A stretch of 64,000 nucleotides of DNA, from assembly GCA_964419055.1 (NCBI GenBank), contig CAYQNU010000013.1, forward strand, positions 1-64,000, written 5' to 3'. Below are positions 1-7,639 of this stretch, piece after piece. The stretch's first letter is position 1. Each line of letters opens with the position of its first letter. Below the pieces are notes generated by a model. The model ran no database searches, was not told the DNA's origin, and worked only from the letters and a program-made list of their open reading frames with translations. The stretch comes from CAYQNU01 sp964419055. Its GTDB lineage: Bacteria; Bacteroidota; Bacteroidia; Flavobacteriales_D; Parvicellaceae. The translations under genes were made by a program, and so were the position numbers.

Positions 1-545
1 GCAGCGGTAACGAGGACGCATGGGAAGTGTGTTTGCAACACACAAAACAGAAATCATTAATGGCGTTACAAACGCCTATCTCATGAATCCTCGTTGCGCT
101 GAGGCTAAACGAGGATGAGGAATTCAATTTCAAACTATAAATGTATCTTCTCGTCTTTGTTTGAGCGTAGCGGTAACGAAGACACTTGAATAGTGCGATT
201 GCATCGCACAAAACGGAAATGAATTAATAGCGTTACAAACGCCTATCTCATGCATCCTCGTTGCGCTAGGGCTAAACGAGGATGAGGAATTCGATTTCAA
301 ACTATACATGTATCTTCTTCTTGTCCTTGTTTGAGTGCAGCGGTAACGAGGACGCATGGGAAGTGTGTTTGCAACACACAAAACAGAAATCATTAATGGC
401 GTTACAAACGCCTATCTCATGAATCCTCGTTGCGCTAAAGCTAAACGAGGATGAGGAATTCGATTTCAAACTATACATGTATCTTCTTGTCCTTGTTTGA
501 GTGCAGCGGTAACGAGGACGCATGAATAGTGCGATTGCATCGCAC
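1..545. repeat. Tandem REP-like units (about 170 bp) made of four hairpins
   Basis: Three and a half tandem units; the word AGCGGTAAC recurs at 3, 169, 339 and 505 (intervals 166, 170, 166). Each unit holds: hairpin 1 (153-183, 323-353, 489-519; arms GTCCTTGTT/AACGAGGAC or GTCTTTGTT/AACGAAGAC), hairpin 2 (27-43, 193-209, 363-379, 529-545; 7-bp arms, loop TGC), hairpin 3 (62-76, 229-243, 398-412; GGCGTT-ACA-AACGCC, first base changed in the second copy) and hairpin 4 (87-116, 253-284, 423-452; ATCCTCGTT/AACGAGGAT), then a 50-bp linker. Hairpin 2 alternates GTGTGTT/AACACAC with GTGCGAT/ATCGCAC, so both arms change together. The reading frames across the array are by-products of repetition. The neighbouring Y1 transposase suggests REP/BIME elements mobilised by RAYT. 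Confidence 0.9.
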
Positions 546-571
546 TATATTTGAAAAATAAGAAACTTTTG

Positions 572-579
572 TAAATTTG
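572..579 (+). promoter_or_regulatory. Bacteroidota -7 promoter element of the RAYT gene
   Basis: TAAATTTG matches TAnnTTTG and ends 5 nt before the ATG at 585; a TTG at 551-553 sits 18 nt upstream of it. The transcript would start at or within about one base of the start codon. Confidence 0.6.
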
Positions 580-584
580 TACGA

Positions 585-1133
585 ATGAGTGGAGATAATT
601 ACAAAATAGCAGATCAAGAACAAGTTTATTTTTTAACCTTAACAATAGTTGATTGGGTTGATATTTTTACACGAAAAGATTACAAAATAATCATTGTAGA
701 GTCATTAAATTACTGCATCGAAAACAAGGGATTAGATGTTTTTGGCTGGGTTATAATGAGTAATCATATTCACTTATTAGTTAGAGCACAAAGTGGTTTT
801 TATTTGTCCCATATTTTGAGAGATTTTAAAAAACATACTTCAAAACAAATTGCTGCCAAAATATTAGAAACAGGAGAAAGTAGAAGAGATTGGCTTTTAG
901 ATAAATTTCATTTTGAAGCAAAAAGAACGGGTAGAGCTAAATATTATAAAATATGGAGGGACGATAATCATGCTATTCTAATGGACAAAACAGAATGGAT
1001 TGATACTCGATTAAATTATATTCATATGAATCCTGTTCGGCAATTAATAGTTGAAAAGTCCGAAGACTATATTTTTAGCAGCGCTATTGACTATGCAGAT
1101 GGGAAAGGATTAGTAAAAATAATTCACGTTTAA
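585..1133 (+). CDS. REP-associated tyrosine transposase (RAYT, Y1/HUH family)
   Basis: 182 residues. The HUH motif is His61-Ile-His63 in SNHIHLLV, and the likely catalytic tyrosine is Tyr145 in NYIHMNPVR, the signature of the Y1_Tnp/RAYT group of single-strand transposases. Known RAYTs bind and cleave REP hairpins. Here the gene lies between hairpin 2 (529-545) and hairpin 3 (1171-1185) of what would otherwise be one REP unit, so it sits inside its presumed substrate. The ATG is fixed by the promoter 5 nt upstream. No second transposase gene or conventional terminal inverted repeat is visible. It is intact in frame and length, so possibly active; family assignment is firm, activity is inferred. 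Confidence 0.9.
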   Translation: MSGDNYKIADQEQVYFLTLTIVDWVDIFTRKDYKIIIVESLNYCIENKGLDVFGWVIMSNHIHLLVRAQSGFYLSHILRDFKKHTSKQIAAKILETGESRRDWLLDKFHFEAKRTGRAKYYKIWRDDNHAILMDKTEWIDTRLNYIHMNPVRQLIVEKSEDYIFSSAIDYADGKGLVKIIHV

Positions 1134-1170
1134 AAGGTAGTAAAACTATTTTTATAATCGAATTTAAAAA

Positions 1171-1304
1171 GGCGTTACAAACGCCTATCTCATGCATCCT
1201 CGTTGCGCTAGGGCTAAACGAGGATGAGGAATTCGATTTCAAACTATACATGTATCTTCTTCTTGTCCTTGTTTGAGTGCAGCGGTAACGAGGATGAGAA
1301 TAGA
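1171..1304. repeat. REP-like half unit right of the RAYT gene
   Basis: It holds hairpin 3 (1171-1185), hairpin 4 (1195-1226), the linker and hairpin 1 (1265-1295), in the same order and orientation as the left array. With the hairpin 1 and 2 segment ending at 545 it would complete one unit, so the RAYT gene behaves as an insert. The element ends only a few bases beyond the stop codon of the leftward hydrolase gene and could act as its transcription end. Confidence 0.85.
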
Positions 1305-2168
1305 TTATCCAATCCAAGTAGCAATCTTTTGTTGAATTTCAGGATAACTTTCCAACTGGGGCATATGTCTACAATTTTTTAAAATATGAACATCTGCTAA
1401 GTTCTTAAACAGTTGTTGAGCCCTTTTTACAGCGGCATCTCCCGGAAAAAAGATATCATCATCAGCTACCATTATATAAACGGGGTTGTGGAATCGTTCA
1501 ACATCATGTTTTTGCAATAATTTTGGCCGTCTATAATCCATATTAAGACCCGTTAACAATGCCTTTTGCAGTCTAAACATAAAATCATCTTCTTCAGGAA
1601 CAAATGCCTTAACAAAAGCTTTGAGATGACGGTCTTTTTTAGTCATTAAAAATCGTAACAACGGAAATGTTAGTCTTTTCATTGAAACCCAAAACTTCCC
1701 ATTAACCAAACCACTGGGTACAACAAAAATGCACTTGGTTACTTTTTCGGGAAAATGAGTAACATATTTTTGAAGAATATACGAACCATAAGAAATACCT
1801 ATAAAGTTGGCTTCTTTGAGTTGCAATTGACCCAACACATCATCTGCCCACAATGCATACGAATTGTCCAAAATATTTATCCTGTTTTCCTCACTTTTTG
1901 TTGCTTGACCAATTGTGTCAATTACATACAACATATACGTGTCACGCAAAGAAACAAGAGCCTCAAGAGTTAACGGTGCTCCTGCATTTATACCATGAAA
2001 TACGACTATCGGTTTACCACCACTTTTGCCTGTTTTAAGCACTCTCGTTCTGCCAAAACGTGTAGTAACATCCATCTCTTCATAGTTGATTTGTAAACTT
2101 TTCAGTTTTTCATCATAAAGCGCCATTATCACCGCTTTAGATTGTTGGGTTTTATACAAACTTTTCAT
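1305..2168 (-). CDS. Alpha/beta-hydrolase fold protein
   Basis: 287 residues with the canonical order: oxyanion-hole FHGINAG near residue 57, nucleophile elbow GISYG with Ser126, an acidic residue in VADDD near 237, and His268 in CRHMPQ. This triad fits esterases, lipases or C-C hydrolases; the substrate is unknown. There is no signal peptide, so it is cytoplasmic. It diverges from a TetR regulator 52 bp away, and its own -7 element (TAAATTTG, complement of 2188-2195) lies back to back with the regulator's, so joint control by that regulator is likely. The 3' end abuts the REP element. Confidence 0.8.
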   Translation of the reverse strand: MKSLYKTQQSKAVIMALYDEKLKSLQINYEEMDVTTRFGRTRVLKTGKSGGKPIVVFHGINAGAPLTLEALVSLRDTYMLYVIDTIGQATKSEENRINILDNSYALWADDVLGQLQLKEANFIGISYGSYILQKYVTHFPEKVTKCIFVVPSGLVNGKFWVSMKRLTFPLLRFLMTKKDRHLKAFVKAFVPEEDDFMFRLQKALLTGLNMDYRRPKLLQKHDVERFHNPVYIMVADDDIFFPGDAAVKRAQQLFKNLADVHILKNCRHMPQLESYPEIQQKIATWIG

Positions 2169-2187
2169 TTGTTCATTATATTTTTTG

Positions 2188-2215
2188 CAAATTTAGGTCA
2201 AATGGACTAATTTTG
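2188..2215. promoter_or_regulatory. Back-to-back divergent promoters, hydrolase / TetR
   Basis: TAnnTTTG elements occur on both strands: TAAATTTG on the minus strand (2188-2195) for the hydrolase, 19 nt before its ATG, and TAATTTTG on the plus strand (2208-2215), 5 nt before the regulator ATG at 2221. Only 12 bp separate them, so one bound TetR dimer could cover both. No clear operator palindrome was recognised. Confidence 0.6.
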
Positions 2216-2220
2216 CAACT

Positions 2221-2823
2221 ATGAAAACGGATAAAAAAATAAAAGAAGTTAGTAGACTGTTATTCAACGAGAAAGGTGTTGTGAATGTCACCTTAAGAGA
2301 TGTTGCCAAAACGATGAATAAAAGTTATGGAAACATTACCTATCATTTTGCTACCAAAAATGAAGTTATCATGGCATTATTTGAAGAAATGAATGAAGAG
2401 TTATCTCAACTTCAACACACTTTAGATCCATCAAATCTATTATTGTACGTATTGGAATTGCCCAAATACCATTTTGATATAACGTTGAAATATTTGTTTT
2501 TTACCACTGATTTTACCGAAATTAAACGCAATTATACGAGTCTATTTGAAAAAATGTTGATTTTGAACCAAAATAGAAAAATCAAGTGGAAAGAATTGTT
2601 AATGGAGATACGAAACCAAAACTTCTTAAAAGAAGAATTATCGGATGAAGAATTAGAATATATTATGTTTTTGAGTGTGAGTATCAGATCAACGTATTTC
2701 CAGATTACTGAAAAAGAACACTACGATAAAAGCAACTATTGTATCATCGTAAATCAATTTTTGAAACCGTATTTAAGTCCAAAGGGAGCGATTATTTATA
2801 ACAAATGGCACGAAACTAATTAA
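2221..2823 (+). CDS. TetR/AcrR-family transcriptional regulator
   Basis: 200 residues. Residues 5-57 carry the TetR_N helix-turn-helix (LRDVAKTMNKSYGNITYHF followed by a KNEVIMALFEEM-like helix), the form seen in Bacteroidota TetR proteins. The C-terminal two-thirds are helical, with aromatic and aliphatic residues, and would hold the ligand pocket and dimer interface; no ligand can be named. It is divergent from the alpha/beta hydrolase, its most likely target along with itself. The predicted transcript is leaderless (motif ending 5 nt before ATG). Confidence 0.85.
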   Translation: MKTDKKIKEVSRLLFNEKGVVNVTLRDVAKTMNKSYGNITYHFATKNEVIMALFEEMNEELSQLQHTLDPSNLLLYVLELPKYHFDITLKYLFFTTDFTEIKRNYTSLFEKMLILNQNRKIKWKELLMEIRNQNFLKEELSDEELEYIMFLSVSIRSTYFQITEKEHYDKSNYCIIVNQFLKPYLSPKGAIIYNKWHETN

Positions 2824-3036
2824 TAACCTAAGTTCAGGTTAATAATAAACTATCGCTTTCATTAGAATAGCACTTAGTTTATTTTTGGAGGTTGTTAATA
2901 ACTGCCAAATTATCAATTACTAACATTATTAACCGTAACTTCACCAAATTAGGAGCCAAAAGCTAGCTTCATGAAATTATGTTTCTTATGCGTTTTCTAT
3001 AAAAAACAACTAGAAAATCGTTAACTAAAAAAAGAA

Positions 3037-4494
3037 ATGCAATTTAAAAAAATCACGGCCTTTGTAAATAAAAAATGGCAAAATATTTCTCGACTGGGAC
3101 TTCGTGCCGAAGATGGTGTACACAATCATAGAGATACTATTTTATTAAACAGAATGTTGGCTATAATGCCAGTCGTTATGTGTTTTTATGTCCCCATTGA
3201 AATCTATTTTAATGGAGTAGAAATGGTTCCTTTGGTCTTTACCTTTATGGTTCTTTTATTGATTCCACTGTTGATTAACAAATATAGGTATTTTAGATTG
3301 GCTCGAATTGTCACTTTTATAGTGAGTTCTGGGTTTATATTTCTAGTAGGTTTAATGGTTGGTAAAGATGTCAATAATCACGTGGCTCTGATACCCATTG
3401 TTTTGATGGGGATTTTACTTTTTAAAAAGAAAGTAGAACACATTTTTGTGTTGATCATCACAGTGAGTTTGTATTTGCTTCAGCAGTATTTATTCGACTA
3501 TATCACACCATCATATTCCATAGAAAAGGATATTACATTGGCTTTTTCCAGTATATTTTTCAGTTTATCCATCGTAATAAATTATTTAATTGGTTCTTAT
3601 TTTATTACCATAAACAATGAATATGAACAAATAATAATGTTGCAAAAAAATACCATCGAGGAAAAACATAAAGAAATTACCGATAGCATCAATTATGCTA
3701 ATCGAATTCAACGAAGCTTTTTGGCCACAACTGAAATGTTAGCATCACATTTTTCTTCCTATTATTACGGTAATGAAAAAGGAGGTGATTATTTTGTCTT
3801 TTTTCAACCAAAAGATGTTGTTAGTGGTGATTTTTATTGGTGTTCCCAGTTAAATGATGGCAACATAGCCATTTGCTGTGCAGACAGCACAGGACACGGT
3901 GTGCCGGGAGCTATCATGAGTATCTTGAATATTTCAAGTTTAGAAAAAGCAATTGAGAAAGAAAGTGAGCCACATCTTATTCTGAATACTACGCGAGACT
4001 TAATAATAGAACGTCTCAAAAATGACGGGAGTAAGGAAGGAGGAAAGGACGGTATGGATTGTAGTTTATTGGTTTTTAATAAAGACAAAACCCAACTCAC
4101 ATTTGCTTCTGCTCATAATCCTGTTTTCATCATTCGCAAGACCCCACCAACCCTGCCCTTTGGGGAGGAAAAAGGTGGGGTTTCTGAACTCCTAGAATTC
4201 AAAGCCGATAAAATACCTGTTGGAAAACATGATAAAGATCAAGTTTCTTTTACTTTACGAACCATTCCATTACAAAAAGGAGATATCATATACACGATTA
4301 CTGATGGCTTTCATGACCAATTTGGAGGAGAAAAAAGCAAAAAGTATATGATTAAAAAACTGAAAGAATTGTTTTTAACTATAGCTTCTTTACCCATGAG
4401 AGAACAAAAGAAACTATTATTAGAAGAGTTTATAACTTGGAAAGGCGAAAACGAACAGGTTGACGACATCTGTATTATAGGCGTGAGCATATAA
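3037..4494 (+). CDS. Membrane-anchored PP2C/SpoIIE-type serine phosphatase
   Basis: 485 residues. Residues about 40-195 form roughly six hydrophobic segments. A short coiled coil (about 200-235) leads into the SpoIIE/PP2C domain: VVSGDFYW (Asp265), ADSTGHGVPGA (282-291), then DGMDCSLLVF, ITDGFHDQFGG and QVDDICIIG supply the metal-binding aspartates. The SINYANRIQ linker is typical of Bacteroidota SpoIIE phosphatases, which dephosphorylate anti-sigma antagonists or act in two-component-like signalling. No cognate anti-sigma gene is nearby, so the partner is unknown. Oddity: residues about 369-382 are encoded by a hairpin-forming insertion (4141-4181). Confidence 0.85.
   Translation: MQFKKITAFVNKKWQNISRLGLRAEDGVHNHRDTILLNRMLAIMPVVMCFYVPIEIYFNGVEMVPLVFTFMVLLLIPLLINKYRYFRLARIVTFIVSSGFIFLVGLMVGKDVNNHVALIPIVLMGILLFKKKVEHIFVLIITVSLYLLQQYLFDYITPSYSIEKDITLAFSSIFFSLSIVINYLIGSYFITINNEYEQIIMLQKNTIEEKHKEITDSINYANRIQRSFLATTEMLASHFSSYYYGNEKGGDYFVFFQPKDVVSGDFYWCSQLNDGNIAICCADSTGHGVPGAIMSILNISSLEKAIEKESEPHLILNTTRDLIIERLKNDGSKEGGKDGMDCSLLVFNKDKTQLTFASAHNPVFIIRKTPPTLPFGEEKGGVSELLEFKADKIPVGKHDKDQVSFTLRTIPLQKGDIIYTITDGFHDQFGGEKSKKYMIKKLKELFLTIASLPMREQKKLLLEEFITWKGENEQVDDICIIGVSI
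4141..4181. repeat. Palindromic element inserted in frame in the phosphatase gene
   Basis: Perfect 8-bp outer arms ACCCCACC/GGTGGGGT enclose an inner CCTGCCC-TTT-GGGGAGG hairpin with one mismatch. The element is GC-rich, unlike its surroundings. It adds about 14 residues (PPTLPFGEEKGG) in a loop between two beta strands and keeps the frame open. It resembles intergenic CCCCACC/GGTGGGG palindromes of other Bacteroidota (from memory). Confidence 0.6.
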
Positions 4495-4640
4495 TGCGTA
4501 CAGACTAGAATGCATAGATGTCGCAATCCTCGTGAAGTGTAACGATACGGGATTGACGATACATAAAAAAACTTATTCAATACTTCTGTATTATAGGCGT
4601 GCGCATTTGATAAAATGAAAAAAAACCACACAACTTTCTC
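4495..4640. other. Intergenic scar with a partial copy of the phosphatase 3' end
   Basis: The last coding bases of the phosphatase, CTGTATTATAGGCGTGAGCA (about 4472-4491), recur with one change at about 4586-4605, beyond the stop codon. Between the copies lies an imperfect inverted sequence (CAATCC...GGATTG, about 4524-4555). This looks like a small duplication or insertion scar next to the REP unit at 4641. No gene is visible. Confidence 0.5.
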
Positions 4641-4776
4641 TCATCCTAGTTTGAGCGTAGCGGTAACGAAGACACTTGAATAGTGCGATTGCAACGCACA
4701 AAACAGAATTCATTAATGGCGTTACAAACGCCTATCTCAAGCATCCTCGTTGCGCTAGGGCTAAACGAGGATGAGC
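4641..4776. repeat. Solitary REP-like unit
   Basis: One complete unit: hairpin 1 (4641-4672), hairpin 2 (4683-4699, with one unpaired position next to the TGC loop), hairpin 3 (4718-4732) and hairpin 4 (4742-4773, arms CATCCTCGTT/AACGAGGATG). It has the same design as the array at 1-545 and lies 3.5 kb from the RAYT gene, so copies move away from the source. Confidence 0.85.
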
Positions 4777-4803
4777 GCATTTTTAAGGGTTTAAGAAATA
4801 TTC

Positions 4804-4959
4804 TTATTTTTCGGGTTTAATTTTCACGATTTTGTTATCCCGTAAAACTACAAGTTCGCTATTCTTGGATTTTTTAAATTCTAAAAGCTTTTCATATGCT
4901 TTTTCAAGCCCTTTAAGAATTTTATTTTTCTCATCAATCTGTATTTCAATTGTTGTCAT
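4804..4959 (-). CDS. 51-residue basic protein overlapping the zeta-like kinase gene (candidate antitoxin or partner)
   Basis: The frame runs from ATG (complement of 4957-4959) to TAA (4804-4806): MTTIEIQIDEKNKILKGLEK and on, ending in VKIKPEK. It is rich in Lys and Glu, predicted helical at residues 8-32 with a short C-terminal strand. It overlaps the end of the upstream kinase gene by 14 bp, which implies translational coupling. No family is recognised. Small partners beside zeta-type kinases are often antitoxins, though epsilon is usually upstream and longer, so that role is inference. Its open frame, strong start context and tight overlap support a real gene. Confidence 0.6.
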   Translation of the reverse strand: MTTIEIQIDEKNKILKGLEKAYEKLLEFKKSKNSELVVLRDNKIVKIKPEK

Positions 4960-5530
4960 AATATTTTTTTAAAAGGTTAAACTTTTCACGGTTTACAATA
5001 TTAAGTATACCATCAATATTTTTGTCAGCTAGGAGTTCGTGTTTTCCTTCCGAATTATCAAATATCAAAGCGCCATCTATTATTGGTAAATATATGTCAA
5101 ATAAATTTTGAATACCTCTTATGTATCTTCTTTCTATGACTTCTGGCTCAATATTATGTCCTCCTTCAGCTACTCTTGTTATTACACGTTCTTTTGCTAA
5201 TTCAACGTTTTGAAGCCAAAAGAATAATAATGTTATTCGATATCCTTTGTCTTTTGCTTCAATAATTTTACTTTTATAGCTTTTGGTTGATAAAGTAGTT
5301 TCAAATGCAAAATTCACATTCAACGAAAGTAATTCATTAATTCTATTTAACATTATTCGCCCAGCTTCAAAGGATACTTTTTCAGGCTGAAACGGTGATA
5401 ATCCTTTTGCAATTTCATCAGCATTGACAAACTCTTTACAATCTAAAATCTCAGGTAAAATGGTAAACGATGCGGTAGTTTTCCCAGCACCATTACATCC
5501 AGCGATTATGTAAAGTTTTTTGTTATTCAT
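4946..5530 (-). CDS. Zeta-toxin-like P-loop kinase (AAA_33/zeta family)
   Basis: 194 residues. Walker A GCNGAGKTT at 11-19, Asp38 in FVNADEIAKGL (the catalytic-base position of zeta toxins and polynucleotide kinases), FETTLST (substrate loop) and downstream Arg-rich helices with RVAEGGHNI. Zeta toxins phosphorylate UDP-N-acetylglucosamine; the family also includes kinases with other roles, so the substrate is not certain. The promoter element TATTTTTG (complement of 5536-5543) ends 5 nt before the ATG. The overlapping 51-residue gene downstream is its only operon partner. It lies in an accessory stretch next to REP elements, which fits a mobile toxin-antitoxin module. Confidence 0.8.
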   Translation of the reverse strand: MNNKKLYIIAGCNGAGKTTASFTILPEILDCKEFVNADEIAKGLSPFQPEKVSFEAGRIMLNRINELLSLNVNFAFETTLSTKSYKSKIIEAKDKGYRITLLFFWLQNVELAKERVITRVAEGGHNIEPEVIERRYIRGIQNLFDIYLPIIDGALIFDNSEGKHELLADKNIDGILNIVNREKFNLLKKYYDNN

Positions 5531-5693
5531 TACTGCAAAAATACAAATTATTTTCGTTCAAGGTTTTGTAAACATTATCTGCTGAATATTATCCCACAAT
5601 GGTTTCAATATTTTTATAAAAAAGTTGTCATTTTTATTTGAATGCAGCATAATTTATTTTCAATCACATTTCGCAACATAATAATATATATTT

Positions 5694-5701
5694 TACATTT
5701 G
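5694..5701 (+). promoter_or_regulatory. -7 promoter element of comM/yifB
   Basis: TACATTTG ends 4 nt before the ATG at 5706, predicting a leaderless transcript. Confidence 0.6.
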
Positions 5702-5705
5702 TGTT

Positions 5706-7250
5706 ATGCTTATAAAAACATTTGGAAGTGCTGTGTATGGTGTTGATGCCCTTACCATTACAGTAGAGGTTAACATTGCCACAGGTATTCGTTTTTTTAT
5801 GGTGGGTCTTCCAGACAATGCCGTAAAAGAGAGTCACCAACGTATATCCGCTGCTCTTAAAAACAATGGGTTGAAAATACCCGGTAAAGAAATCACGGTG
5901 AATATGGCTCCTGCCGATATTCGCAAAGAAGGATCTGCTTATGATTTGACGATTGCCGTAGGCATTTTGGCAGCATCAGAACAAATTAATCAACCCGAAT
6001 TGTGTGAGCAATTCATCATCATGGGCGAGTTGTCATTGGATGGCGAACTTCGACCCATAAAAGGGGCTTTGCCTATAGCACTTAAAGCCAAAAAAGAAGG
6101 ATTTAAAGGGGTCATTATCCCAAAACAAAATGCCAAAGAAGCGGCCGTAGTCAATGAATTAGAAGTGTATGGAGCCGAAAATATAGGTCAAGTAATTGAT
6201 TTTTTTAATGGTAATGCCGAAGCAATTGAAAAGGTAGTTATTGATGTCAATAAAGAATTTGAGTACCAACATAACATAAGTGAAATCGATTTTTCGGATG
6301 TTAAAGGACAAGAAAACGTAAAACGTGCGTTGGAAATAGCAGCAGCTGGCGGACACAATGCTATAATGGTAGGTCCTCCGGGAAGTGGTAAAACCATGTT
6401 AGCTAAACGCATTGCCACTATCCTTCCTCCTATGACGATGGAAGAAGCGTTGGAAACCACCAAAATTCATTCGGTTGCAGGGCTTTTAGGAAGTGATACC
6501 GGATTGGTAACACAAAGGCCCTTCAGGTCTCCCCATCACACTGTCTCTGATGTGGCTTTAGTGGGTGGCGGAAGTAATCCCAAACCAGGAGAAATATCAT
6601 TAGCACATAACGGAATTTTGTTTTTAGATGAATTGCCGGAGTTCAAACGTCAAGTGTTGGAAGTTATGCGCCAACCTTTGGAAGATCGTGTAGTGACCAT
6701 TTCAAGAGCCAAAATCAGTGTAGATTATCCCGCTAGTTTTATGTTGGTAGCCTCTATGAATCCTTCGCCTAGTGGAGATTTTTATGATCCAAGTGGCAAC
6801 AGTGGTGATCCAGAACATGTGGTAAGAAGATATTTAGCTAAAATCTCAGGTCCGTTGATGGACAGAATAGATTTACATGTGGAAGTACAAGCTGTTCCGT
6901 ACGAAAAATTAGCCGACAAGCGTGAAGGCGAATCCAGTGCCACCATTCGTGAGCGGGTAATGAAAGCCCGTAAGATTCAAGAAGAACGCTATAAAGGAAT
7001 TGAAGGCATACATTGCAATGCGCAGATAACACCCAAACTAGAAAAAGTACATTGCAAAATAGATGCGTCTGGTGAAGCCTTAATGAAAAATGCTATGGAA
7101 AAGTTAGGTTTTTCGGCTCGTTCGTATGGACGTATATTTAAAGTAGCGCGCACCATTGCCGATTTAGAAAACGAAGCGAACATTCAAGCACATCACATTG
7201 CCGAAGCCATCCAATACAGAAGTTTAGATAGAGATGGGTTTTTGGGATAA
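5706..7250 (+). CDS. comM: YifB/ComM family Mg-chelatase-like AAA+ ATPase
   Basis: 514 residues, the usual length. The N-terminal ChlI/Lon-like domain (about 1-170, starting with the typical FGSAVYGVDA) is followed by the AAA+ module: Walker A GPPGSGKT near 223-230 and Walker B LFLDELPEF, then the Mg-chelatase C-terminal domain with SARSYGRIFKVARTIADLE. ComM is a hexameric helicase that promotes branch migration during natural transformation in gamma-proteobacteria; the role in Bacteroidota is inferred. It stands alone here, immediately left of the iteron array, and is transcribed towards it. Confidence 0.93.
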   Translation: MLIKTFGSAVYGVDALTITVEVNIATGIRFFMVGLPDNAVKESHQRISAALKNNGLKIPGKEITVNMAPADIRKEGSAYDLTIAVGILAASEQINQPELCEQFIIMGELSLDGELRPIKGALPIALKAKKEGFKGVIIPKQNAKEAAVVNELEVYGAENIGQVIDFFNGNAEAIEKVVIDVNKEFEYQHNISEIDFSDVKGQENVKRALEIAAAGGHNAIMVGPPGSGKTMLAKRIATILPPMTMEEALETTKIHSVAGLLGSDTGLVTQRPFRSPHHTVSDVALVGGGSNPKPGEISLAHNGILFLDELPEFKRQVLEVMRQPLEDRVVTISRAKISVDYPASFMLVASMNPSPSGDFYDPSGNSGDPEHVVRRYLAKISGPLMDRIDLHVEVQAVPYEKLADKREGESSATIRERVMKARKIQEERYKGIEGIHCNAQITPKLEKVHCKIDASGEALMKNAMEKLGFSARSYGRIFKVARTIADLENEANIQAHHIAEAIQYRSLDRDGFLG

Positions 7251-7320
7251 TACAAAAGATTGAAAAGTAAGGTTATTTTATTAAAGGATAGAAAATCCAT
7301 GACTCGGCTTTGACATAATT

Positions 7321-7380
7321 TTTAAAATCCTTCCCGCTTTGTTTTTTTGTTTTCTTTTGTTTTCTTTGCTTTCCTTTGAC
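7321..7380 (+). other. Pyrimidine-rich tract inside the iteron region
   Basis: Between the first iteron (7286) and the ladder, the plus strand is almost entirely T and C with scattered G (about 7321-7378; runs such as GTTTTTTTGTTTTCTTTTG). Such strand asymmetry is common beside replication origins and could be an unwinding or primer-synthesis zone; no direct evidence shows this. Confidence 0.4.
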
Positions 7381-7515
7381 AACATTCCTATTTCCAGATT
7401 AAACAACTCTTCCTATCAGTGCGGAGGACAATACAACATTGTAATAGTTTTTATATTCTTTTTATTTATAAGGGCTCTGTTATCCCTTTGCCCTATTGGC
7501 CTGCGGGCCTTTTAA

Positions 7516-7639
7516 GGATAGTGTTTCCATGTTTTAAGTACAGTAAACCCATGTTATGCGTATAGTATTTCCATGTTAATAGATAGAAAAACCTCGTGCT
7601 AGGGATAGAAAAACCACGTGAAAGGATAGAAGCTTTCAA
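7516..7639 (+). repeat. Six-iteron ladder at 21-22 bp spacing
   Basis: Iteron starts at 7516, 7538, 7560, 7581, 7603 and 7624 give intervals of 22, 22, 21, 22 and 21 bp, two helical turns, so all six sites face the same side of the helix. This is the classic geometry of a plasmid iteron origin. The sequences here are more degenerate (for example GTACAGTAAACCCATG) than the dispersed copies, and the last (7624) keeps only the left half. A short GC-rich hairpin (GGCC-TGCG-GGCC, about 7498-7509) lies just upstream. Confidence 0.8.

Noticed and set aside
130..523. Two reading frames on the minus strand in the REP array
   Set aside because: They repeat the same peptide because the DNA is repeated; no start signal, and hairpins explain the sequence.
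1084..1317. Minus-strand frame across the right REP half unit
   Set aside because: Same repeated peptide as in the left array; it overlaps the RAYT 3' end.
4311..4631. 106-codon minus-strand frame
   Set aside because: It lies opposite the phosphatase gene and its duplicated tail, with no promoter.
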